This document shows, piece by piece, positions 38,996-47,100 of a stretch of DNA of 64,000 bases. Source of the DNA: Skermanella pratensis (GTDB lineage: Bacteria > Pseudomonadota > Alphaproteobacteria > Azospirillales > Azospirillaceae). The position numbers were made by a program, and so were the translations under genes. Below the pieces are notes generated by a model. That model worked only from the letters and a program-made list of their open reading frames with translations. It was not told the DNA's origin and did not search any database. The stretch spans positions 4,705,001 through 4,769,000 of the forward strand of contig NZ_CP030265.1 in NCBI RefSeq assembly GCF_008843145.1, in the 5' to 3' direction. Numbering within the stretch: the first letter of the stretch is position 1; each line of letters opens with the position of its first letter.

Positions 38996-39146
38996 ACGCC
39001 ATCCTTGAAGACGCTGTGTCGCCGGAAGTGATCGAGGATATCGCCCATCAATTCAACGTCTCCGAACTGGCCGTGAGGACATTGCTGGTCCATCACGATC
39101 GCCTGGAGCCCGAAATCCTTGACAAGGACATGGATTTCGCCGCCTG
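38971..39146 (+). pseudogene. C-terminal remnant of an unidentified protein
   Basis: In the frame starting CTG at 38971 the sequence reads LASEFEAVDAILEDAVSPEV, then IEDIAHQFNVSELAVRTLLV and ends KDMDFAA, stop at 39144-39146. The helical HQFNVSELAV stretch recalls the last part of ImmA/IrrE-type or helix-turn-helix proteins. An in-frame stop at 38965 leaves no start codon other than an internal GTG. It overlaps the end of the preceding hypothetical frame, consistent with a frameshifted relic. Confidence 0.35.
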
Positions 39147-39174
39147 AACCCGCGGCAACAGGCTCATCCGGCGA

Positions 39175-40422
39175 TCAACGCCGCCCGGCGACCTCCCGCT
39201 CCAACTCGTTCGCGTCGATGAAGAACTTGGCGGCCCAGTTCAAATACTCGAAGGTGCCGTAGCCGCCGTCCACCGGGAAGGAGCCCTTGACGCCGCCGCG
39301 GGTTTCCGGCGGGCCGGCGGTCTCCACGGTGCGGCGGACATGGGCGTTCACCTTCAGCGCCGCGTCGCGGTAGCGGGCATCGCCGGTGTCCTGGTACAGC
39401 ATCAGCCAGCAATGGGCGACCTGGACGGCGCCGGTCAGGCACACCCAGGGGACCGCCGGCTTCCACTCCGCCGTCAGCCGGCCGGGGAGCGCCCCGTCGG
39501 GGCCGACGCAACCCAGCAGGCCGTCCGCCAACCGGATGCCGGCCGCGCGGAATTCCGGGTCGGGCGAGAAGCGGGACGCCTCCAGGATGCCGCGCAGCGC
39601 GTAGCCCAGCGTGTGGGTCAGCGGCCGGTGCGGCTCCTCCAGGCAGCAGTCGGCCATCCAGCCGTTGGGCCGCTGGCGGCCGATCGCCCAGCGCACCTGG
39701 GCCAGCCCCGCCTCGCCCCAGCCGCGCGAGGGGTCGATCCGGGCGGCCTCCAGCAGGCCCCAGGCGACGTGGGTCTCGTAGCTCTTGTCGTCGGCGCGGG
39801 CGAACGGCGTCGGGAAGCGGCGCCAGCAGCCGTCCGCGTCCTGGCTCCCGGCCAGCCAGTCCGCGGCCTTCTCCATGGCCGGACGGTAGGCGTCGCCGAA
39901 CTCCGCCACGCCGGCCGCCAGCCCCAGCAGGATCTGCCCGGTGTTGAAGGTCACCGGCACGCGCGGGGTCTGGCCGACCATGCCACCCTGGAACCCGCCT
40001 TCCGGAAACTGGATCGACACCAGCCAATCCAGCATGCGCCGCGCCCGATTGCGCAGGTCGGCGTCGCCGCGCAGCCTCGCCTGGGTGATCAGCGTCGGCA
40101 CGATATAGCCGGTCGTCTCCGGATATGATGGCGCCCAGCCGCTCACCAGGTTGTAATGCCGGGCGACGCCGCCATCGCGCGAGACCGAGTTGTCCTGGGC
40201 CGCGCGCAGCCAGTCGAGGGATGCCGCGACCGCCGCCTCGATGCCGGGGTCGGCGCGCCGGTCGCCGGAGCGGTCGAGCCGCACGGCCGCCTTGGCCGCC
40301 GCCGGAAGCCGCTGGAAGTCCGCCAGGTGCTTAAGCGGACGCAGCTTGTCTTTGACGATCCTCGGGACCAATCTGGGCAGGAGCTCTTGAACCGGCACCG
40401 AAGTCTTTCCTCTCGTTGGCAT
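39175..40422 (-). CDS. alpha/alpha-toroid protein (glycosidase- or terpene-cyclase-like repeats)
   Basis: A 415-residue soluble protein with repeating helix-hairpin units such as ASLDWLRAAQDN, RRMLDWLVSIQFPEGGFQGG and KAADWLAGSQDADGCWRRFP. The QxxxGG(F/W) spacing is that of (alpha/alpha)6 toroids found in polysaccharide lyases, GH88/GH105-type hydrolases and prenyl cyclases. No catalytic set was identified, so activity is open. Its start overlaps the upstream acyltransferase gene by 92 bp. A GTG at 40396-40398 behind AGAGGAAAG would reduce the overlap and is an alternative. Context suggests a polysaccharide-related role. Confidence 0.75.
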   Translation of the reverse strand: MPTRGKTSVPVQELLPRLVPRIVKDKLRPLKHLADFQRLPAAAKAAVRLDRSGDRRADPGIEAAVAASLDWLRAAQDNSVSRDGGVARHYNLVSGWAPSYPETTGYIVPTLITQARLRGDADLRNRARRMLDWLVSIQFPEGGFQGGMVGQTPRVPVTFNTGQILLGLAAGVAEFGDAYRPAMEKAADWLAGSQDADGCWRRFPTPFARADDKSYETHVAWGLLEAARIDPSRGWGEAGLAQVRWAIGRQRPNGWMADCCLEEPHRPLTHTLGYALRGILEASRFSPDPEFRAAGIRLADGLLGCVGPDGALPGRLTAEWKPAVPWVCLTGAVQVAHCWLMLYQDTGDARYRDAALKVNAHVRRTVETAGPPETRGGVKGSFPVDGGYGTFEYLNWAAKFFIDANELEREVAGRR

Positions 40423-41467
40423 GGGCCGACCCCTCGGCGGGGTCGCGGTAGATGGTGACGCCCTGGACCATCAGGCATTCCAGGCAGGTGAACATGTCGG
40501 CCGCCCGGATCACCCAGGCCTTGCCGTCGCCCAGCTTGATCCAGCGCAGCCCGCCGTCCCGCTCCAGGTAGCGGGTGACGTACCCGCGTACGCCCAGGCC
40601 GGTCGGCTTGTCGATCCGGTCGGCCGATACCACCGACGAGTGGGCCATGACGGCGACCTTCAAGGTCTCGCCGTTCCGGCCGGTCACCTCCCGCAGGAGC
40701 GGGCTGTCCGGCGTATAGACCGGGAACGGGAAGCTGTCGCCGCGCAGATCCTCCAGCACATGGTAGAAGGTGACCGGACCCAGGTCCGTGCCCACGCCCA
40801 TCAGCCAGCCGTCGGCCTCCAGCAGCCGTCCGAAAGGGCTGTCGGCGTCGAACGCGAAGGGCGAGCGGTGATGGTCGGCGACCAGCCAGTCGGCGCGGTC
40901 GCCCAGCGCCGCCACCGAATGGGTGGGGTGGATGCTGCGCCGGGCGCGCGGGTCGCGGCGCAGGGTCTCGGCGATCTTGCCCATGCCGGTCGGCGTCTCG
41001 CGCACGTCGAAGCGCGGGCCGGACTTCAACGTCTCGTACATCGACCCGGTCATGGTGAAGGCCGGCATCGCCAGCGTGCCGCCGCGCGCCACGACCGTGT
41101 TCTCCAGCGCCGCCAGCACCGTTCCGGCCCCGCCCTCGACGAAGCCCAGCCTGGACAGCGAGCTGTGGACGAAGACCACGGCGCCGTCGGGCAGGCCCGC
41201 CGCCTTCAGGTCGCTTTCCAGCTCGGCCCGGCCGATCGCGCGCCGACCGGCGCCGTGACGCCGCTCCGACCGCTTCGCCAGGGCGGTCTCGACCAGGGCG
41301 GCCCCGCCGGAGGCTATGGCCGCGTTGATCGCCCGCTTCATCCCGGGCGGCAGCAGCCGGCTGGCAGCCCGCAGCAACGGTTCCGGAACCGCCGATTCGA
41401 TCATGCGATGGATCCGCTTCCTGTTCTCCGGCGGCATCGACGCGGCTTGGCCAGGGTTCGCAGCCAT
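40331..41467 (-). CDS. AAC(3)-fold N-acyltransferase, probably sugar-modifying
   Basis: A 378-residue protein with the aminoglycoside 3-N-acetyltransferase fold: VVFVHSSLSRLGFVEGGA, ARRSIHPTHSVAALG, DSPFGRLLEADGWLMGVGTD and TFYHVLEDL. Members in polysaccharide loci, such as the FdtC/YokD-like group, act on sugar amines, so resistance is not implied. It adds a C-terminal region (WVIRAADMFTCLECLMVQGV). AAGGGGAGA just upstream supports the ATG at 41465-41467 over an earlier one. It is the first gene of a pair with the toroid protein. Confidence 0.85.
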   Translation of the reverse strand: MAANPGQAASMPPENRKRIHRMIESAVPEPLLRAASRLLPPGMKRAINAAIASGGAALVETALAKRSERRHGAGRRAIGRAELESDLKAAGLPDGAVVFVHSSLSRLGFVEGGAGTVLAALENTVVARGGTLAMPAFTMTGSMYETLKSGPRFDVRETPTGMGKIAETLRRDPRARRSIHPTHSVAALGDRADWLVADHHRSPFAFDADSPFGRLLEADGWLMGVGTDLGPVTFYHVLEDLRGDSFPFPVYTPDSPLLREVTGRNGETLKVAVMAHSSVVSADRIDKPTGLGVRGYVTRYLERDGGLRWIKLGDGKAWVIRAADMFTCLECLMVQGVTIYRDPAEGSAHANERKDFGAGSRAPAQIGPEDRQRQAASA

Positions 41468-41827
41468 CCGATTGTCTCCCCTTGGACTTATGAAAGTCTC
41501 TGCATGATTGCGCGGATCTTCTCCAGTCAATCGGAACTCGCCCTTTCTATAAATAAAGATACAAATTCATTCATTTCTCTTTGCTCGTGCGAGGTTGCGG
41601 GAACCGTAATCAGCCATCAATGACGCCAATGGTGAGGCTGATACTTCATATGGATTGTTGCATCTACGGCACTGGATTCGGGAAAACTCGACCTGCAACA
41701 GCCAGCGCCTTGAAGCCGCTACCACTTCGTTGCGGAGATACCGTGAACCACCCTGGTGGAACGGTTCGTATACCTCGTAAGGACGGCGGATAAGCCGCAG
41801 TCGCGTCATGCAACTCTATGGGTTCTC
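41468..41827. other. divergent intergenic region (360 bp)
   Basis: AT-rich segment (41540-41600 especially, with TTTCTATAAATAAAGATAC) between the acyltransferase and the coiled-coil gene. It probably holds promoters for both. A CCACCCTGGTGG palindrome is at 41749-41760. No RNA gene or sigma-54 site was found. Short open frames here look like chance. Confidence 0.55.
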
Positions 41828-42508
41828 ATGGTTAGATCGGTTTCCACGATGAGCCGGGCTCCGCTGCAGCAGCACGGCACGGAAGCCGGCCCCGACCAGA
41901 TGGCGCCGGACGAATTGACAGGGGAGCGGGAGGTGACACAGAGCGTCCGGGACCGGATTCCGGATGACAGAACGCTGGAGGAACTGGCATCCGACCTGCG
42001 CGCGCTGTCAGGCCAGATCATGACGGCCCGGGTGATGGGCCTGGAGGGCCGTCCGGAAACGGACCGGCGCCCGGAAGACGACGGCGCCGGCTCCGATGGG
42101 CGCGTCCTGGCGCCGGCGGCGCGGATGGTCGGCGACATGCTGTCCGCCGAGCTGAGCCGGACCCTGGGCCAGACCCTGGAACGCACGATGGAACAGGCGG
42201 GTGCGCGCCAGCGGGAGGAACTCGCCTCGCTCCTGCTGAACCATACCCAGGGCATGCGGGCGACCGCCGACCGGGTGGACCGCCTGATGCGCCGGCTGGA
42301 GGCGGACCGCGAACGGGAAGAACTGCTCGGCCGCGCGCTGATCGACCGGCTGGACGCGCTGGCCGTCCGGCAGGAGGAACTGGAAGCGCTGTTCAGGCAC
42401 CAGCGCCGGTCGCTGGTGCCTGACTGGGTCGCCGGCCTCCTGGCGCTCGCCGCGGTCGGCATCAGCATCGGATCGGCCCTGGCGATCCATTTCGGCATCC
42501 AGCCCTGA
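41828..42508 (+). CDS. coiled-coil protein with C-terminal membrane anchor
   Basis: A 226-residue protein: an acidic, disordered first third; a helical middle with heptad-like Arg/Glu/Leu content (RTLGQTLERTMEQAGARQRE, DRLMRRLEADREREELLGRA); and one C-terminal transmembrane helix (VAGLLALAAVGISIGSALAI). It would be tail-anchored in the inner membrane. An alternative ATG is at 41849. No family was recognised. It stands upstream of a deacetylase-like gene, and its role there is unknown. Confidence 0.6.
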   Translation: MVRSVSTMSRAPLQQHGTEAGPDQMAPDELTGEREVTQSVRDRIPDDRTLEELASDLRALSGQIMTARVMGLEGRPETDRRPEDDGAGSDGRVLAPAARMVGDMLSAELSRTLGQTLERTMEQAGARQREELASLLLNHTQGMRATADRVDRLMRRLEADREREELLGRALIDRLDALAVRQEELEALFRHQRRSLVPDWVAGLLALAAVGISIGSALAIHFGIQP

Positions 42509-42587
42509 CCCACCCCCTCCATCTTGTCGCTTGCGGACCGGCGGTGGCCGGCTAAATCAGGCACACAACTCAGACGAACGCGGGAAC

Positions 42588-43688
42588 ATGCGGGCGGAAA
42601 AGCAAAAAGTCCTGTTCGAGGACGACTGGAATCCAATCAAGGCTCCGCCCGAACTTCCCCCGATCCTGCTGGTGGTGGTGGATGCGGAGGAGGAGTTCGA
42701 CTGGTCGGCCCCCTTCTCCCGCGATCAGCGCAGCGTCCGTTCCATGGCGGCCCAGGGCCCCATGCACCGCATCTTCGAGAAGTTCGGCATCCGTCCCACC
42801 TACGTCGTCGACTATCCCGTGGCGAGCCAGCGCGACGGGTTCGAACCGCTCCGCGACCTGCTGAAGGACGACGCCTGCCTGATCGGGACCCAGCTCCACC
42901 CCTGGGTCAACCCGCCGTTCGACGAGGAGGTCTCCGAGCGCAACTCGTTCCCCGGCAACCTGCCGCCCGACCTGGAACGGGCCAAGCTGGAGGCGCTGAC
43001 CCGCGCGATCGAGGACGGGCTCGGGCTGACGCCGCGGATCTACAAGGCCGGCCGCTACGGGCTCGGCCCGCGTACCTTCCGGACGCTCGGAGAGCTGGGA
43101 TACTGCATCGACCTGAGCGCCGTTCCGGGAGCGGACCTCCGGGTGCATCACGGTCCCGATTTCCGGCGGGTCGAGCCGCAGCCCTACTGGATCGGCCCGC
43201 CGGGCCGGCTGCTGGAGCTGCCGCTGACCCGGGGCTATGTCGGGCTGCTGTCCGGCCAGGGTCCCGGCCTGGAAGGGGCGCTCGAGTCGCCGGTGGCCCA
43301 GGCCTGCCGGATACCCGGCGTGCTGTCGCGCCTGGGGCTGATCGACCGGATCATCCTGACCCCGGAAGGGGTGCCGCCGGCCCAGCACATGGCCCTGGTC
43401 CGCGCGATGATCCGGCGCGGCCAGCGCATCTTCATGCTGTCCTACCACAGCCCGTCCATGGTGCCGGGAAACACGCCCTATGTGCGGACCCAGCGCGACC
43501 TGGACGTCTTCATGGACCGGGTGGAAGGCTTCTGCGAGCGCTTCTTCGGCGAGTTGGGCGGGACCGCCGGCGATCCCCTGTCGGTGCGCGATCTCCTGAA
43601 GCGGCACGCGGGACTGGCCCGCGACGAACAGCCGAACCGGGCGCCCGCGGTCCGCCCGGCGGCACGGCAGTGCTCGTCGAGCGGCTGA
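42588..43688 (+). CDS. polysaccharide deacetylase-like protein (WalW type)
   Basis: A 366-residue protein related to NodB/carbohydrate esterase 4: ILLVVVDAEEEFDWSAPF at residue 25, then FEKFGIRPTYVVDYPVA, LIGTQLHPWVNPPFDEE and a late FMLSYHSPSMVPGNT. The His-Pro-Trp and SYHSPS motifs suit a metal-bound esterase fold, although the canonical metal triad is not clear. Proteins of this kind often accompany exosortase A polysaccharide loci. It lies among transferase genes. The C-terminal 40 residues are low complexity. Confidence 0.8.
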   Translation: MRAEKQKVLFEDDWNPIKAPPELPPILLVVVDAEEEFDWSAPFSRDQRSVRSMAAQGPMHRIFEKFGIRPTYVVDYPVASQRDGFEPLRDLLKDDACLIGTQLHPWVNPPFDEEVSERNSFPGNLPPDLERAKLEALTRAIEDGLGLTPRIYKAGRYGLGPRTFRTLGELGYCIDLSAVPGADLRVHHGPDFRRVEPQPYWIGPPGRLLELPLTRGYVGLLSGQGPGLEGALESPVAQACRIPGVLSRLGLIDRIILTPEGVPPAQHMALVRAMIRRGQRIFMLSYHSPSMVPGNTPYVRTQRDLDVFMDRVEGFCERFFGELGGTAGDPLSVRDLLKRHAGLARDEQPNRAPAVRPAARQCSSSG

Positions 43689-43774
43689 CCCACGATTGGC
43701 CAGTGGACGCCCGCACGGGGTTGCGCCATGGTGATCCGGGTTAGCGTACAGACTGGCAACCAGGGTTCACAACC

Positions 43775-44119
43775 ATGCGTCCACTTCTCACCGCCGCCTT
43801 CCTCGCGACCGCCACCCTGGCGGCCGGCGGCTGCACGACCCTGTTTCCCGAGACGACGGCCGCCCAGGCCTGCGCCGAGCTGCCGTCGTCGGTCTGGCCC
43901 TGGCAGCCGGTCCGGAACGCCCGCATCGAATTCCTTCCCGAGGCCGGCACCCAGGCCCTGTTCCCGACCCGGATGATCCAGGTCAGGGGCACGATCGAGG
44001 GTGGGGACCGGTTCCGCGAGCCGGTGCCGGTCACGTTCGAATGCGTCTTCCGCGGCGACCAGATCAAGAGCTTCGGCTGGATCGAGCCGGCCCAGTTCAT
44101 CACGCCCTACACGGAGTGA
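43775..44119 (+). CDS. small lipoprotein, unknown function
   Basis: A 114-residue protein with a lipoprotein signal (hydrophobic TAAFLATATLAAGGC; lipobox cysteine at about residue 20) and a mature domain of mainly beta character (RIEFLPEAGTQALFPTRMIQ, PVTFECVFRGDQIKSFGWIE). Its stop lies 24 bp from the convergent stop of the RTX gene. No family recognised. Confidence 0.7.
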   Translation: MRPLLTAAFLATATLAAGGCTTLFPETTAAQACAELPSSVWPWQPVRNARIEFLPEAGTQALFPTRMIQVRGTIEGGDRFREPVPVTFECVFRGDQIKSFGWIEPAQFITPYTE

Positions 44120-44143
44120 CGCGGAGGGGGCACGCCCCCTCCC

Positions 44144-47100
44144 TCAGTTCATGTGGATCATGCCGGCTTTCAGCTCGCTGGCCGACAGTCCCAGCAGGAC
44201 GATCTCGATGCCGCTCCCCAGGTGGAGAACCGCGCTGCCGTCGGCATCGTGGGTCGCGGTCGCGATCACCTGGGCGGCCGTGCGGAGGCCGTTGCCGTTC
44301 AGGTCGGCGGTGATCTCCAGGATGTCGGAGCCGTGCGCGTTGAAGTCCCCGATCCGGTTGCGGCCGCCCGCCTCCCGGTCGAACACGAAGGTGTCGTTGC
44401 CGGAATTGCCCTTCAGGTAATCGTCGCCCGGCCCGCCGTACAGCCGGTCGTCGCCCGCTCCGCCGTAGAGGAAATCGTCGCCGGCTCCGCCCTTCAGGAC
44501 ATCGTTGCCCTCCGCGCCGAACAGGATGTCGATCCCCTTGCCGCCCGTGATGGTGTCGTCGCCCAGCGATCCGTGGATCAGTTCGTTCTTGTCCGACCCG
44601 GTCAGGGTCTGCTTGCCCGACGAGCTTGTGATGCGGATGCCGTCGAAGGTCAGGTAGCTCCCGTCGGACAGCTTGGGCGCCACGTTCCAGGTCGGGTCGT
44701 GGTAGAAGGACGGGGCGCCCTTGGCCTGCACGATGGACTTGGTCAGGAAGCCGAACGCCTCCATGGCGTCGGGCGACTGGATCGCGCTGAAGATGGCGGC
44801 GACCGCCGCCTTGGCGTTGGCGGCATAGCCGTAGGGCGAGGTCGGCGTGCCCAGGATGCCTTCGGCCGGGACCGACGGGGAGGAGCCGAAGCTGCCTTTG
44901 AAGAGGTCGGACCAGGTCGTGTAGACCGGCCCGTTCGCCGGCGCGTTGACCTTCAGGACGTAGGCCGCCCCGAAGCGCGGGTCGAACCCGTCGTCGCCGT
45001 GGATGAAGCGCCCCGACGTGAAGCCGTCCATCCATTTCAGCAGGTCGGCCGCCTGAGTGCTGCCGCGCTCCGCGATCGAGCCGAGGACCAGGGCCACGAA
45101 GTCGGACTGCCAGACCAGCAGGTCCCCGTCGGGCCACATGTCGTGGCGGAAGAACCCCTCGATCTCGCCGTACTTGTCCATGGCGCCCTTGGTGAGATAC
45201 CGCTCCACCAGGTTGTCCAGGTTGCTTTCCAGCATGTCGACGAAATAGGTCTTCATCTCGTGGTCGTCGGGCGTGATGTAGGCGGTGTCGCTCATGTTGC
45301 GCCACGTCCAGGCCCGGCCGCGGACCTGGTCGAAGTCCAGGAAGCCCTCGCCGTAGCCGCGGTAGTGGGGAGCGTACGCCCCGATGCTGTAGGAGGTCTG
45401 GGCCAGCAGCTCGTCCAGATAGTACTGCGAGCCGGTGACCAGATAGGGCAGATAGCTGAGCGCCGGCTGGTGGGCGGTGTCCATCTCCCACCCGACCGCG
45501 GTGCCCTTGGCGAAGCCGTTGGTCAGCCCGTCGGAGCCGAACTCGGCCCAGTTGGTCCGGCCGTCCATCCACAGCTTGGGGTGCTGGTCGATGCGCAGGT
45601 ATTCGCCCGTGGCTTCGTCGCGGTAGTGCCACGGGATGCTGCCGGCCGCGTCGGCGTTGGCCAGCATGGTCTTCATGGCATCAGCGTCCTGGCTCGCCAG
45701 GTAGCGGGCGTTCCAGATCGGCATGATGCCGATGTCGCCGCGCCCGCCGACATCGGACATCTTCTTGTAGATCATGGCGTTGCCCAGGGGCTCCGTGTTC
45801 GCCCCGGACGGCAGGTGGACGCTGCCGGCGAGCACGCCCATGGAGCTGTCGATCGAGGCCACCGCCCCGGTCGCCTGGAGATAGCCCACGTCGTAGGCCA
45901 CGTGGATGCCGGGCTCGTCGCCCGACCAGATCTCCTTGTGCCAGCGGGTGTTCCGGTAATGGGCGATGTCGGTCTTGGCATAGGCCACCGCGCCGTGGTC
46001 GAGCACCTGGATGTCGTAATTGTAGAAGTTCTGGACGCCGGGCGTGTAGGAGCTTTCCACGCCCAGGGTCACGTCGGTCCGGACGCTGCCGTCCTTGAAG
46101 GCTCGGATATCCAGGGTGACGCCGAGATGGTCGTTGATCGGTTTGACCAGCCGGTATTCGCTCGCCAGCGGGCCGCTCATCCAGGTCGTCAGGGTACCGG
46201 CCGCGGCGGCCTTGGCCAGCTCGGCGGCGGCGTCGACCGTGAACCTGGTGACGGTCCCGTCGGCGTTCTTCAGGTTCAGGACCACGTCGACGTCGTAGCC
46301 CTTGTTCAGGATGTCGGCCGGCCTGATGGCGGCCCCGGCGGGAGGCGCCGACGCCGCCTTGAGCATCAGGTCCACCTTGGCCCCGGCGGCCAGCGCCGGC
46401 TGCGCCACGGTCAGGATGGCGTGACGGACCGAGCCGTCCTCGTGGGTGGCCTTGACGTCGAGCTGGACCGGCACCTCGCGCCCGTTGATCACGGCCACCA
46501 GGTACTTGCCCGGCCCCAGGTCGCCCTGCTTGAAGACATGGCCGAAACTGACCTCGCCGGCGGGTTCGGACTTGTCGCCGCCGTTCTTCAGCTGAAGCGC
46601 TACGATCTCCCCCGCCTTGGCGGCATCGGCCAGGGCGGGCGCCTTGAGGACCGGACCGGAGGGTTTCACCTCGATCACCGCCGGGACGATCGCCACCGGG
46701 GCGCCGTTGAACACCAGGGAGCCGCCCCATTTCAGGGCCTCGGCCCCCGTGATCGTGCTCAGTCCGGTGCGCGAATAGGCGGCGTCCTCTGCCTCAAGCC
46801 GGGTGCCGTTGACCTCGATATAGTCGACATACAGGTTCCGGTCGCCCTGGGACGAGTTGTCGTTGGTGTAGCGCAGCTCGATCTTGGTCTGGGCCGTCGT
46901 GCCCGACGGGGGCGTGAAGGTGAAGGTCTGCCATTGGCCGGTGGCGTGCGACGCCGTGACCGGCGTGGTCGCCCCGATCTTCATGCCGTTGACGTACAGG
47001 TCGAACTGCGGCGGAACCCCGCCGGCCGGGTCCCCGGACGCCTTGACGGTGATCGTCCCGGAGCCCGAGCCGCCGGACCCGCCGCTGCCGCCGCCGCTTC

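Noticed and set aside
40331-41467. Aminoglycoside resistance gene
   Set aside because: Only the fold is shared. The context is a polysaccharide locus and the protein has extra N- and C-terminal regions.
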